This document shows positions 1-12,621 of a DNA stretch of 64,000 nt, one piece after another. The DNA lies in NCBI GenBank assembly GCA_947179155.2, contig OX359282.1, positions 6,389,501-6,453,500 on the forward strand. The letters are read 5' to 3'. How positions within the stretch are numbered: the stretch's first letter is position 1; the number at the start of each line of letters is the position of its first letter. This DNA comes from Hedera helix (taxonomy: Eukaryota; Streptophyta; Magnoliopsida; Apiales; Araliaceae). The notes beneath the pieces are model-generated. The model was not told the DNA's origin. It made no database searches and saw nothing but the letters and a program-made list of their open reading frames with translations. Position numbers and translations under genes: made by a program.

Positions 1-76
1 GGTAACCACTTTTGATTATAATTTTTTAAAACAAGAAAATAAAAAATTAAGAGAAAAGAATGTATACTTAAAAGAC

Positions 77-674
77 TTGATAAATACATTAATGAATGAA
101 GTTGATACATTAATAGATGAAAATAAGGAAACTGAACAAGAGACATCATCTCAAGAAGAAAAGATTTTAATGGCTAAAAATGATTTCTTAGAAAACAAAA
201 ATAAAATTCTTTTCAACAAGGTTAGTCATTTGAATAATGAAGTTAAAAAATTAACTTAAGAAATAACAATGAGAGAAATTTGTATTGATGCTTTTAATGA
301 TAATACACATATTGAAAACACTTCAACTAATGAATTACAATAAGAAATAAAATCATTAAAATTATCATTGGCTAAATTTGTTCAAGGGAAAAAAAATTAA
401 CTATCATGTTGGGCAAACAAATACCTAACTTTGAAAAACAAGGAATTGGTTATAATTTAATACATAAAAAGAGTAATATAAAAATGTTAAAATCTAGATC
501 ACATTTTAAATTAAATTATTTCTCTCCTTTTATTACTTGCAAAAAATTATGGAATTAAAGGGCATTTAAATGTTAATTGCAACAAGAAGATTAAGAAAAT
601 ATAATTTAAAAAAAATGAATTGCATACGACTAACCCAAGTGGACCCAAAAAGATATGGGTACCAAAAAGATGAA
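77..674 (+). pseudogene. Copia gag remnant (coiled coil plus GPKKIWVPK tail)
   Basis: A 60-codon open stretch (77-259) encodes a lysine/glutamate/asparagine-rich segment predicted to form a coiled coil, as in the middle of SIRE/Maximus Gag proteins. After several stops and frame changes, codons near 631-674 read NPSGPKKIWVPK before a TGA. In SIRE-type elements a G-P-K-x-x-W-V-P-K motif lies near the Gag-Pol junction. No zinc knuckle could be read between them. The piece is broken by many stops and cannot make a functional Gag. Confidence 0.6.
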
Positions 675-1690
675 TTGTAGTCTTTTTCAGGTTTGTCTCA
701 AAGCAAAGGTTCCTTTCTCAAAAACGGGTCCAGTAAAACAGACAGATAAGGACAGTATACCAGATATGAAGAAGTAATAAACTAGATTAACAGAATAAAA
801 TGAACAGGAAATAAATGAAAAGCCCTAAAATTCTGATCCTTTTCAACATGAAAAACATGTGGGTAGTACATAATTGCCTAAAACAACAAAATATATCAAG
901 AATCAATCTCTAGAGAATATCATTAGTGATATAAACAAATGGGGAGACTTACTTGATTTACTTGCATTGAAACATGTTAGTTAAATGCTTATTTGATCTA
1001 TATGTGCATAATTATAATACGTGCATAATTTATTTTGATAATCATATGCATGATTTAATGATTTACAGTAGTACATGTTTCCTAGTTTAATTGAAGCTAT
1101 GTGATTAAGGAAATAATTAAATACGAAAGAAATCCTTAATCATAATATTAGACTATACTATTATTTGGTACTGTGATTTGTATTAGCTTTTGGTATTGTG
1201 CTAATGATTATTGGATATTTTGATATATGGTACTAAATAAGTTAATTATATATTCTGTTATGCTAAAATATATATGTGTTACAAGGTAGTTTTTTCTTTT
1301 GTTTTGATGACAAATGGAGGAGACTAAACTTGTGTCGGGTTTGTCATTTGATGATTTTATATGCACTACTTGGTTATTAATTCTTTTTGCATGATGACAA
1401 AGGGAGAAAGATATATTTGATTGTTATATTGCTTGTTATGGTTGATCTTAAAATATGAAGTATACTGCTGCTAAGAATGATACAATGAAATCTGAAGTAT
1501 GCTGGATTAAGTGATACAGTACGCTGTATTGACACTACATTGCTACTGGAGAATACAGATAGGGATGAATGCATATTAGTTACTATTGTACATATATGCA
1601 TGGTTTCAGGGGAAGCTGTATTGTTTAATACTTTACTTTACATATATGCATGGTTTTAGGGGGAGTTATATTTATTGTGTTGTTATCATC

Positions 1691-1704
1691 AAAAAGGAGG
1701 AGAA
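1691..1704 (+). other. Polypurine tract of the SIRE-type element
   Basis: The 14-base run AAAAAGGAGGAGAA ends exactly at the TG that opens the 3' LTR. It is preceded by ATCATC, the usual SIRE/Maximus context. It is the expected primer site for plus-strand DNA synthesis. Confidence 0.75.
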
Positions 1705-2136
1705 TGTTAACTTGGTCATATTCCAACCTTTTGTTTTGATGATGACTTTGTTATTGAACTAAGTTGTGTAGTTTTGTATCTATAGGATTCAAGCAGTATG
1801 ATAAAATCATTGATACAACAAATTGAATTAACATTGTAGCACGGATAGCAACAAGATAAAATCATTGATACAACAATCTGAAATGACATTGTAGCACAGA
1901 CAAAAAGTACTTTGTGAAGATCTATGAATTGAAGACTTGAAGATTGGATTTGAGTCTCTAGGATACCATGTAAGATCCTAACTTTAATTATATCTCAATC
2001 AAGGCTCTAGGATTTGCATTACATCGATCATAAAAATAATTATAGAAGTAATTAATTATGAAAGTAATTAATTAAGCCATTATAAATTAAAAAGATATGG
2101 TTTCATAAATTATGGGAAACTTTCTTAGAAAGTTAA
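1705..2136 (+). mobile_element. 3' LTR of SIRE-type copia, first segment
   Basis: This segment opens with TGTTAACTTGG directly after the polypurine tract. After 432 bases it is interrupted by a gypsy-type solo LTR. The last five bases (GTTAA, 2132-2136) are the target-site duplication of that insertion, and the LTR resumes after the second GTTAA at 10815-10819. Confidence 0.75.
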
Positions 2137-5100
2137 TGTAACGCACCCGAAACCCCATCATTTCTTATTTATTTCCAATCATTTCAGGATAACATAACCA
2201 TTAATCTTAAAACTATATTATATATTCATAAAGCATCATAACGGCGATTTCGTACGTTAATACATAACCTTTAACCTTTATAATCAATATTTGACTATAA
2301 TGCGATCCATAAATTTGTTTATTTATTTTACATTCCTTACCTACCTTAGGATCGTAACGTTCATTTTCTATACTTTAGGACTTAGGTCAAACATTAATAA
2401 ATTGTGACCTAGCCTATTACAATTATCAGAATCATAGATATATAATTTATGATCTAACTTGACATAACCTGTAAATAAATTTTAACATTTATCTATCCAT
2501 ACATAATCCTGTTTACCTTATACCTGTTCTTGTTTGCTTATACCTATTTCATACATCTATACAATACATACGAGTTTACTAAATATAAAACTCGACTACC
2601 AATAACACCTTTATCTTAACCTTTTACAACATTTCTCAAAATAAATTACATTCACTGCTATCATTATGAATTTATAAATCATACACCCCTTGTTAACGAC
2701 TAAGCTCAGAATTAAAACATAAACGCTAATTACATATACCATTATAGGTTTACATTTATCTGACTTGCTTTCACATTACACCAATACATATAACAAATTT
2801 TCTTCACGTTTATCTATGTATTTAGCACTCTTTACCTTTAGCTTAATCGGAACATCCGGTCTTCTCGTACTTTACCTAAAAAGGTTAGTTCATAGCAAGA
2901 GTGAGCACAAAGGCTCAACAAGACAATCAGATAACACCTTTCATGCTTGCAGTTTATATTTATGCGTCATGCATCCTTTACTTTACCATACTATGCATAA
3001 ATGTCACGTATTGTATTTAACAGTTAAGGCACACAGTTACACGGAGTGCACATTTCAAATCTTTTACTATCACATAGTTCACGTAGAACAACTATTACAT
3101 TAAAGTCTAAAAAACTTGTCTTATCTTCATTTATTTACTTAACATTTACGCTCGTCATTCGTTCTTTCTATCCTTCCTCGCATCGGGTTGCTAGTCCGAA
3201 CTTTATCTGCCAACATTGTACCTATATAACATTATAGGATCATAAGACTTAATATAACTTATCAACCTTTATCCATAATCGCTTAACCATTTATCTTTAT
3301 TCATTTCACTTTTGATGTATTATACCTTATTTAGGTTAATAATACATCCTAGCTTGTCTCCGACTTAGCACACAAGCATTACAATACTTTTATATAGCTG
3401 TAGGTATATTATAGTATTCCATTTTTCGTTCATTTACCTTAATATCATTTACCCTTGTTTACCTATACTGGTAATATTTTACCCCGATTAGGTCCTACAT
3501 AACCATAATATTGATTCATGCATTTGTTATACACATGTGTATGCTAAACCTTGTCATATAAACTATCTTTTATCTTTACATAACTTAACATGTAACACAT
3601 TTTTCCTTTATACTTTAATCTTTACCACATTGATCATTTTTATCAATTTCTGGCTTATCATACATGTCTCTATCATTACGTATCAAAACATTTCATTTTG
3701 AATTTTATTTTTTTTAAAAAAATCTTTTCTGTGAACAGTACATCTCGCCCCGGTGAGATGTTTAGTTCACAACATCTCGCTGGCTGCGAGATGTCCTCGG
3801 CCCAACTTCACTCCGACGTTCCCTGAACTCGCCCCGGCGCAATTCCAAGTGCAAAAGATGGCGCCCTGGCGCTGTGCTGCATTTTCTGGAAAAAAAAATT
3901 CTTTAAAAAATCCATGTTATTTTTTGCCCTTTTTTAGCAAACCTTGATTCCAACATGTCACATAACACATATAACATATAATTAACTTGTTTGGGCCTTC
4001 AAAACATTTAAAACTTTTCAAATGGTTTTATTTTTCCAAAGTTTTCATTTTATACATCGGCAAACGTTTTAAAACGTTTAAAAATTCACAATTATCGCCA
4101 TTAACACCAAATAATTTTCAAAACATTTCTAACATGTGTATTTTCATAAAACTTAGTTATTTTGCTTAATTTAAGCTTCATTTGCATGAAATTGCCAAAA
4201 ATCAGCCTTTGGTGGGATTTTTGCCAAATTTCCAAAACTTAATACTTGAACCCTCTATGAGTTCTCAACTCTACACTTCATATACAATAACACATACACT
4301 TTTAACAACTTTGTAAGTCCGTATAACTTCTACATGCACCTTTTAAAGCACTTTACAAATTATGATTTGGTCTACATAGAAATTATAGCCTAGTATTGTA
4401 ATTTCTTTTCACATATCATACTTTTCAACCTTCAAATCATCTAGTGTGCTATCTAACATGAAATCTCACATGATTTCTTTATGATTACCACTTTCAACTA
4501 AGTTTTCATCAAAACTTTCAACAAATAATACATGATCATCCTTTAAATCATAGTTTCTAGCTTGTTTTCATACATGAATAGTGCATCACCTTCGGTATAC
4601 TACACATGAGCTTAGGGTTTCACTATAATTCCCTCATATAGTACATAATACACATAAATCTTACACTTAGCCACAAATACAAGCATGGCTACTCTAAGAC
4701 TTGAATTTAAATGCATAAATGACAAGTTTTATAGCTTGAACATCTTTATACCTTCTTGGATGATCATCTTTTTCACATGAATAACTTTACCGTGATGAGA
4801 GCTTCATCCTTTCTTTTTGTTCCATGATCATCCAAGCATCCTAGCTCACACATCACAAGCTTTTCTCTCAAACTTTCATGACCTCTCTCTCTCTTTTAGG
4901 TTTTCTAATTTCTAGCAATTGCAACAAATGAAGGAGACTCCTGCATTGTTTGATATATTATATGAGAGTTAACTCAATTTGAGTTAACTTAGCTTAACCT
5001 TGGTTAAATCAATCCAATGGCATTTTGGTTATTTCACACTTTAAGTCAATGGCGTTTTTGACATTTCATCACTTGGGACACAGAGGTCCTTACCTAATTT

Positions 5101-5852
5101 TTCAAAGGTATTTTGGTCATTTTACCCTTTAGGACACAATGGTTATTAACTAACTTGTTGAGGGCGTTTTGGTTATTATTCCAATTTGCTAGATTTTGAA
5201 TTTTCATGCAATGTTCATTTCAAGTAACTTTTATAAATTTCTCCCATTAATTCATTTCATACTCATTTAAGTTGGCTTTTCTTTCAATCAACCGACTAGG
5301 TCATTCATTATTTACTGTGCTACGTTCACGTAGTCTCATTTCATAGCTTAATTAGCTATTTAATCACAAACTGACTAAATAACTCTTCTTAACTATAAAA
5401 TACATTTCTCATTTCTTACGAACTTTCTTGGTTCCACCTTTAATAAATTTCAATTCCGAACACCTCAAATAGTCATAATCTCACTTTTTCCATAAATTGC
5501 TTCCTTGAAAAGTGAATCCTGTTCGGATTACCAAAATTCATTCTGTTAACCATTTACGCCGATATCACTTTTATTACGACTTTTACGCTTTACTCCACAC
5601 ACATATATCAATTTAAATCATACTTACTTACTACATTCTTTCTACTCATTTTCGGGAGTATTGTCTTCTGTATTTATATGTCGTATAATTACCCAATTCA
5701 CTTAATCAATTAATATGAATTTATTAATCCATTTCAACCATTAATTTCATAATCCTCGTTATTCAATAAATTCCTAACAAATAGATTAGGTTAAACGGTT
5801 CTTTCTTCTTGTACATTCCAACTTACCTCACATTGTCATCCTCGTAACCTAG
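2137..5852 (-). mobile_element. Solo LTR, gypsy family A, minus strand (3' segment)
   Basis: This is the larger part of a solo LTR whose other part is 10528-10814. The outer ends are TGTAACGCACCC (2137) and GGGATGTCACA (10814), flanked by GTTAA on both sides (2132-2136 and 10815-10819). Read on the minus strand, the LTR opens TGTGACATCCC and matches by eye the opening of the plus-strand copy at 36371. Further matched stretches lie near 2840-3190 against 39470-39800. There is no internal region, PBS or coding sequence, so it is a solo LTR of about 4.0 kb left by LTR-LTR recombination. The last five bases (CCTAG, 5848-5852) are the duplication made by the nested family B LTR. Confidence 0.85.
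3737..3850 (-). repeat. GC-rich 32-bp-period hairpin box in family A LTR
   Basis: In otherwise A+T-rich DNA, two units spaced 32 bases apart begin CATCTCGC (3741 and 3773). Each closes with a GAGATG or GCGAGATG complement, giving short hairpins. A third, degenerate GC-rich unit follows. The sister copy of this LTR family has an unrelated GC-rich sequence with the same 32-bp period at 39036-39119. Confidence 0.7.
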
Positions 5853-7139
5853 TGTAACGACCCCAAATTCGGACTCCTTTAACCCCGAATCTGGTTCTTT
5901 AAAAGTAACCTCAATCATGAGTTTAAACTAATTATATTAAACTCATAAACAATAAGTTAATACAAGTATTACTATAATCTAGGTATTAAACCTTAAATGA
6001 ATACAAACGGTACATTTGAATACAACCTTCAACTCTATTCCATTCCAGAATCGCAATCTTTAAGCATTGTATTACAACTTTTAGATCATATGTATAGTGA
6101 CTCAATTACCCCATCTATTATCCTCATACATAAAGGACAACCTCTGCAAACGATCTTAAATAATCTATACATGTTCTTTCAACATTTAGGTTTGCTATTT
6201 TGTAGCACATTAAAACATTACATAATCGCAAATATTACACAAGGAAGGTAATTTAATCTATCGCAAGTTTTACTATAAAGGCACCTACGCTTCAATCTTG
6301 ATGACTCGTTAGTCAATCTTCATCTACCTCTATCAGAGTAATCCGCTTTCCCAAGCTGCTCTGTAATATTTTATTTTAAGCAAGAGTGAGCACGACAGCT
6401 CAACAAGTCTAACAGTTTCACATAACACATAAACATATTTCATCATGCTTCATGCATCTCATGCTTTACAATGACTACATATCTCATGTCTATCATGTTT
6501 TGCATTTACTCTATGATTCATGTTATTCATGCATGTCATTTAAAATTTCATACAGTTCAATATAGAACAATCAACTTAAATCATTTACTGTATATCGACG
6601 GTCTATTTCATCTTTATCACAAAAGCACATTACCACATTTTTTGCACATAATAGCATGTGCACACATAACAGTTTATCAAATTTCTAAATCATGCAAATA
6701 ATGCAACACATTCTGAAAAGCTTGTCTGGACTTGCATAACCAGCTTACACTAACCTTTCACGTTCCTTGCACCACCTACACAGTATGTGAGATCAATGGT
6801 GCATAATATCAGTTAAGGTTTAACTTAAGGCTAAATTTTATTTTAAAGATATTTATTTCTTCTTATCGTCCCTTGTTAAATTAATAAGATTAATTTCATA
6901 TTTTAGTCTCTCGTTGACTTGACTCAGTATTTCATATTCAACATTGTAAATCTTTTGAACAAAACTATACAGTTCTGACATTTATTAATGTTACTGCATT
7001 AATGCATTGACTTTATTTCTGTTTAGGTCGAACAACTAATTAGTCACTAATGGACCATACCATTCGTTTAACTTAATCACATCATTTAACTCAATGATTT
7101 ATCATAATATTACCTGCCTTGGATAATATTTTAAACTCT

Positions 7140-8165
7140 TACTATTAATTAGTAATAACTTATAATGTTATTTAATTATTAAATAACACTTTAAATAATC
7201 AGTACTATTATTAATTTCTTTTTAATAATAGTTTACCTTAATCATTATTATTAATCTTTTAATAATAATTTAATTGCTTGCTAGTATTATTATCCTTTAA
7301 TAATATTTTAATTGACTTCTCATTATTATTAATGATTTTAATAATAATTTTATTATTCATCAATATTATTAACAATTTAATAATATTTGAAATCCTCACG
7401 TATCATTAGTAATTATTTAATAATGATTCAACCCTTAACTACTATTATTCAATAGTTAATTACTTATTAAACAATGTTATTAATTCTTTAATAATATTTT
7501 AAATCTTTATTTATCATTATTATTTATTTCATAATGGTTTAACTCTTAACTATTATTATTTAATAGTTAATTAAATGCTAAACAATATTATTAATTCTTT
7601 AATAATATTTTAAATTAATTACATATCATTATTAATTATTGAATAATGATTTAATTCTTAACTATTATCATTTAATAGTTAATCATTAATATTATCAATA
7701 TATTTTAATTACTTAATAATCTTCTTTCGATTAAGTAATAATTTATTCCACTTAATTATCATTTAATTATTATTTAATATGAATTAAATAATAATTAATT
7801 AATTAATTAATTATCCATACTCATTATTTAATCTTAATTAAATAATAAATAATTATACTATTAACTCTAACATCTTTTGATTACTATTTAACATATTAAA
7901 TAGTAAGAAATTAACGCTCTTTAATTATTATTTAATGTTAATTAAATAATAATTAATTAATTATTTTTATTCATTTTTTACTCTTAACTAAGTAATAAAT
8001 AATTAGTTTAAACATTTTCTCATAATTTAATTACCATTTAATATCAATTAAATAATAATTACTTAGTTACTTCCTTTATTTACTATTTAATACCTGATTA
8101 AATAATAAATAATTTATTTTCTACAAACATGTTGATATTATTATTAAGTACTTAAAGAACATATT
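7140..8165. repeat. Array of A+T-only imperfect palindromes
   Basis: About 1 kb consists of successive short inverted repeats of the type TTATTATTTAAT / ATTAAATAATAA separated by a few bases. They alternate with TTAATTAATT runs. A matching array is in the other family B LTR at 41030-42060. Each unit could form a hairpin in single-stranded DNA or RNA. Confidence 0.8.
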
Positions 8166-8485
8166 TAAGATTTAATAACAATTATTTATAATTTTCTTGA
8201 ATTATTAGCTAGGTGGTCAAAAATTAGTGTACCTTTACACCATAATTAATATGAAAAATACCAATTTTTGAAAATAATACTATCTCCATATATATAACAC
8301 TTCAAATAATCAGTAGGTTATTTGTTCATATTTTTTCAAAATTTAAAAATGTTTTTTATTATTTTTCATACATTTAGTAAGCTTTTATCATTAAATAATT
8401 ATGAAAAATAGCTACTGATATTATAAAAATACCATTAAATTTTAGAAAATAGTACACAAAATTCCAAGCAACTTTTTAGTTTGGA

Positions 8486-8570
8486 CCATCGCCGGAACCG
8501 GCCAGAAAATGAGTGAACCGGCCACCGGAATACTCCAGCCAGTTCACCGGAAAAAAATCGGCAGTAGGTT
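8486..8570 (-). repeat. GC-rich CCGGAACCGG box in family B LTR
   Basis: A short GC-rich stretch has CCGGAA-type units spaced 33 bases apart (8491 and 8524). It is flanked by A+T-rich DNA and followed by a conserved segment starting near CTTTGGGGTCTTGG. The other family B copy has the same arrangement with different details at 42222-42300. Confidence 0.65.
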
Positions 8571-9367
8571 TTTCCCTTATTCCAGATTCTGTCAACTTTG
8601 GGGTCTTGGAGAAAAACCTTAATAACTTGAGTTCTATAACTCCGATGGAGCTCTACTTTATATTCCTGGAATCGTGACTTCCCGAACTACAATTTTCCAT
8701 TATCAGATTAATTTTTCGGATAAGATTTAACCACTGAAAACAGCCTAGAACCGGACTGTTCACGCAAAACTTCCGATAGTGGAGTGTTTGAGTAGAAAAA
8801 TCATATCTCACTCGTTTTAAATCGGATTTTAGTCATTCAAGTTGGAGAATTTTCATAACTTCAAGATCTATCATACAAAATTGACGGATTATGATTCCGA
8901 TTTACGGATCATGAACTGTAATTCCAGGAATGAGGCTACTCGATTTTTAATTTTTCGGTAAACATCATTTTACAACTTTTGCTAAGTTTTTCCACATAAA
9001 TGCTTATGGATTCATACCAAAAATCCATGAAACACTTATTTAACATATCTAGCATGTATCTAGACTTAAAGAACATAAAGATGGTATTTTTACCATTTAT
9101 TTCTTATTTTAATCACATAACAAGCATAACTAGGATTTTTAAGGTTTTCTAACCTTTTTGTTTTGTGTGCTTGCTTTCTCTTCCTCCAAATAGGAGATGA
9201 ACCTCCAAGCTCTTCTCCTAAGCTTGACTCGATTGGACTCGGTGAAACTCACTATGAACTCACTTTATTTTTTTTTACTCACTGAGTTAACTCACTCCTT
9301 ATTAGCTCACAATAAAAGGGCTCTCTAGCAAACTTGACAAACTCCCACCCAAGTGAGCTAAGGCTCA

Positions 9368-9377
9368 TATTTATAGT
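9368..9377 (-). promoter_or_regulatory. TATA box of family B LTR (left copy)
   Basis: On the minus strand this reads CTATAAATAT, in the same position and context as CTATAAATAG at 43118-43127 in the second family B LTR. It would place transcription start about 30 bases to the left, upstream of the GC box and hairpin array. Confidence 0.5.
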
Positions 9378-10527
9378 AGTCTAAATCTATACATACACAC
9401 CTTGTAAGCATATAAATTGGACTTCAAGCATTCTACATTTTCTAGCCAAAAGAGGTTGAGTATTCCACACTTTTTCTCAATATTGCCTCAATTTTTTATT
9501 TATTTTTATTAGTTAACTTGCAAAATAAAAATCTTTCTAGAAGCTTTTAATTTGGATCAAAAATTGGGCTTTCAATTTAATTGTTTGGGCTTACTATTCA
9601 TCTTGGTTGGGCTACTATAACACCAAATTAATTTACCAACATTGGGCTCAAACATTAATTTATTAGCCTCCCAATTTAAATAAATCATTGGGCTTACCTA
9701 ATTAAATTAATTCAACCAACATACAAATCCATACTTAATTAATTAAGTGGACTTGTTAAAAAAAATATATATGAGCTAGCTTACTAGTATTTAACTACTA
9801 GTTGGATTATTAATTAATATTTCACATAGTTATTTTTAATTAATAATTATATTAATTAATTTACATAACCCAATTAGATTTTCCCTAATTAAGCCTCATT
9901 GAATCCTAATTAGGGTTTCTCAACATACCACTCGCTGGATATTAATTTCCTAGGTTTGTTCGTTAGCTTAATAACCCCTTTGATCGAACAAACTTAAAAT
10001 AAATTCTCAAATATTTAAATATTCATAATACCTTTTTCTAGGATTTGCAATAATCACCCTTCATTAATTCACTAATTTAGAAATTTAAATTCTAAATTTT
10101 ATTTATAACATTATTAAATTTTTGGGTTCATTTCAACTAGGTTGACTTAAATCGAATTACCGCAACAATACCTAACTTATCTTATCCATCAAATAAGTCA
10201 TCGAATTTTAAAGGTATCATACTACCTTGTTTTACCCAAGCGAATTATCTTTATTATAATTCCTTTATCTATCGAGTCACTATTCGCATCCTGAGTTAAT
10301 GACTGATTTACTCGCCCCTCTAAGGCATCTCTGCTCCAAGAGAAAATTTTCAGGGTTCTACAACACTTGAACCTCTCAGGTTCTTACTAACACATAAAAA
10401 AAAAAATTATCCATCTATTTTCACCTTTCTCACAGAACTAGGTTTTTAAATTTTTATAACCTTTATTAATCTCCTCAATATTTTCATTAAAAGAAATATT
10501 GATAAATATTCAGGTTATTACACCTAG

Positions 10528-10814
10528 CCTCTCTAGGCCTACTTATTAAGCGATTTATTTATATTTATAACTAAAGCTTAATTTACATATTCTTTACTCA
10601 TTTCTATTATTCTCTAACTTTAAACTCTTCTTTCTTTATCAGATAAATATACATATATACATATTCAATCTACCACATAAGTCATTTCTAGCATATTGAT
10701 TAAATAATAAATTATATTTAATCACTCTTACTACTTTTTGTCATTCAAAACTAGCTTTTAACTACTAACCTTAAATCCTTATTTAGAAACCTTATTAAAA
10801 TATGGGATGTCACA
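10528..10814 (-). mobile_element. Solo LTR, gypsy family A, minus strand (5' segment)
   Basis: This is the first 287 bases of the family A LTR, read from 10814 leftwards. It starts TGTGACATCCC and shows the same TTTCTAAATAAGGATTT stretch as the plus-strand copy just after 36371. It is separated from the rest of the LTR by the nested family B insertion. Confidence 0.85.
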
Positions 10815-11650
10815 GTTAATTTGACTTATTCCCAACATGGACATTTGACTTGGTCTTAATTAATTCCTTCAATTAGTTTAAAGTTCTTATCTTGACAAAT
10901 CTTTTTAAAACTAATTAAGTTATTTTTGCAAAACTTTCTCCAAGTTGGTTTTGGTATTCAAATGATTATATTATTAATTATGGGAAAATTATTTTTAAAG
11001 TTATTTTTATTCCTTCCCATATTTAGTGAAGTTTGATAGGAAAAAATATTTTAAATATCTTTCTTATCTAAATAAATCTTGTTATATTAAATCTTAGGAT
11101 TGGGCTTTCTGTAATTAATCTATTTGTTAGAATCAATATTGTCAGTATAATTACATTGCATGAAAAGTAATTATGGTAGTAATTAATTAAAAGGAAAAAA
11201 TATTTATTTGTGAAAAACTAATCATTACTCATTTCCTTATTTAAATGGTCTAAACTAAACATTTTTTTTGGAAAGATCTTCTATTAAATCTATCTCCTTA
11301 TTACACGGGAAGGAGTTATTGAGTTTTCCATGATTAACCAAATTGGTTCAGCAGAGACTGAAGGAATATGAGAAATGGGTTGTCCATTATTAAATGAGCT
11401 TTCTATGACTTATTAAGAAATTAACTTTAGATATTTGTCGAATCAATTATTAGATATGATCGAACATATTTTATGGACTGAAAGTATATATGCAAAGAAT
11501 CTCCATTTAACAGTTATATGACGAGATATCTATTCTTAACAAGTTTACTACTGAAATCATGCTGAAATATTTCCAAAACTATTTCAAATCTAATTGTAAT
11601 CAATTGATTTCCAAAAAGTTATTTGTTTTAATGGTTACATGTGTTATTAA

Positions 11651-11660
11651 TGTATAAATA
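11651..11660 (+). promoter_or_regulatory. Putative TATA box of SIRE-type LTR
   Basis: TGTATAAATA lies inside the LTR on the + strand. It is the best core-promoter match upstream of the hairpin array at 12046, which would then sit about 370-500 nt inside the transcript. Confidence 0.4.
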
Positions 11661-12045
11661 ATCTAGTTCTCTAGCTGACCAAGACGTTGAACATATAGAG
11701 TTGAACAGATTGAAAAATTTATGATCATATATTCTTCGTATACTTTCTTCAAGCAATATTATTTTCTGAAGAATAGTTTTAAAGAAAGGTTGCCGGATTC
11801 TTAAGTAATATTAATTCATATTCAGCTTTGGAAAACCGCAAGCTTAACTAGTGATATCTTTTCTTATTAAATCATTGATCATTGCATATTAATTGTGTCT
11901 TGATTTGTTGATATAATTACTATTTTGATCATAGTTCATATTGTATTCATAATCTTATTGTTTCAAGGTTGTTTGATATACTAGGGTTTTAATTTATCGA
12001 TTTCTAATCCGGGTTGAAGTAGATGTTTACAAACAAGTTCAAGGT

Positions 12046-12148
12046 AAGCATAAGTGCTTAGGGAGCATAGGTGCTCAAGGTAATTATAAGTGTTTGGGGT
12101 GCATAAGTGCACAAGGTGAGCAAAAGTGCTCGGGGACTATAAGTACCC
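12046..12148 (+). repeat. Array of six small hairpins with 17-19-nt spacing
   Basis: Units start at 12046, 12063, 12082, 12099, 12118 and 12132. Four have perfect 5-bp stems around a 4-base loop: AAGCA/TGCTT, GAGCA/TGCTC, GTGCA/TGCAC and GAGCA/TGCTC. The stem bases change together, so pairing is kept while sequence varies. The third unit is degenerate and the last has a 7-bp stem with one mismatch. Confidence 0.8.
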
Positions 12149-12621
12149 AAATGTTATGGGAACTTGCTTTGTAAAAGGGGTTTAATTGTAAACTAAATTG
12201 ATTAATAAAAGATTTTTCAATACTAGTTGGTATTAGACGTGAATTAGGCCACTGGAATAGAGATTAGGGGCCGAACCACGTAAAAATACGTCGTGTTCAT
12301 ATGATTGACTACTTAAATTTATTTATTCATTACATGCTTTAATTTTGAATTATAAAACACACTTTGAATACTTTGACATAGGTCTTATGATACAAGTAAA
12401 ATAATTTTCAAAATCACAGCAGTAAATAGTTTTCTAACAGTATTAATAAAACTATGATATGGCAAGTTGCATTTATAAATACAATAGACTGCATTCTTAG
12501 CAGAATATTTAAATCCCAAAAATTTGATATCGTTAGCTCTACACTTATTCAACCTCCCTTCTAAATGTGCCTATCTGAATTTCAACCTTGTCTATCTTTC
12601 CAAATTCAGATCAACCTAACA

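Larger units (their letters stand above)
1..1704 (+). mobile_element. Decayed SIRE/Maximus-type copia internal region (3' part)
   Basis: This is the remains of the internal region of a Ty1-copia element that enters from the left edge of the window. Short gag-like pieces occupy about 77-674. The rest is A+T-rich, non-coding, and has several purine-rich stretches following GATGACAAA (near 1307-1323 and 1394-1406), as is common near the 3' end of SIRE/Maximus elements. It ends at a polypurine tract (1691-1704) directly before an LTR that begins TGTTAACTTGG at 1705. No reverse transcriptase, integrase or RNase H reading frame remains between the gag remnant and the tract, so pol has been lost or was never present. 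Assignment to the SIRE/Maximus lineage rests on the gag motif and on the ATCATCAAAAAGGAGGAGAA signature. Confidence 0.7.
5853..10522 (-). mobile_element. Solo LTR, gypsy family B, nested in family A
   Basis: The ends are TGTAACGACCCC (5853) and GGTTATTACA (10522), flanked by CCTAG on both sides (5848-5852 and 10523-10527). On the minus strand it ends in GAATTTGGGGTCGTTACA, the same kind of 3' terminus as the Tekay-like LTRs at the right of the window, so it reads leftwards. The stretch 8486-9300 is clearly similar to 42225-43000 in the second family B copy. It is 4,670 bp, against 3,995 bp for that copy, apparently because of extra sequence at its 5' (right) end. No coding region, PBS or polypurine tract is seen, so it is a solo LTR. 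Confidence 0.82.
10820..12621 (+). mobile_element. 3' LTR of SIRE-type copia, second segment
   Basis: This is the continuation of the LTR that began at 1705. A TATA-like TGTATAAATA lies at 11651-11660, and a run of small hairpins at 12046-12148. Towards the 3' end come GGCCGAACCACGT-type and ATTCAACCTCCCTTCT motifs typical of SIRE/Maximus LTR ends. The best CA terminus is CCTAACA ending at 12621, giving an LTR of about 2.2 kb without the insert. The exact end is uncertain because the element's other LTR and left target duplication are outside the window. Confidence 0.6.

Noticed and set aside
2765..3237. Open frames of 112 and 63 codons
   Set aside because: They lie inside the family A solo LTR, overlap in different phases and have no domain.
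10340..10362. A second LTR border (TGTAGAACCCTGAAAATTTTC on the minus strand) inside the left family B LTR
   Set aside because: It looks like an LTR start, but no matching right border or duplication was found, whereas TGTAATAACC at 10522 is flanked by a perfect CCTAG pair.
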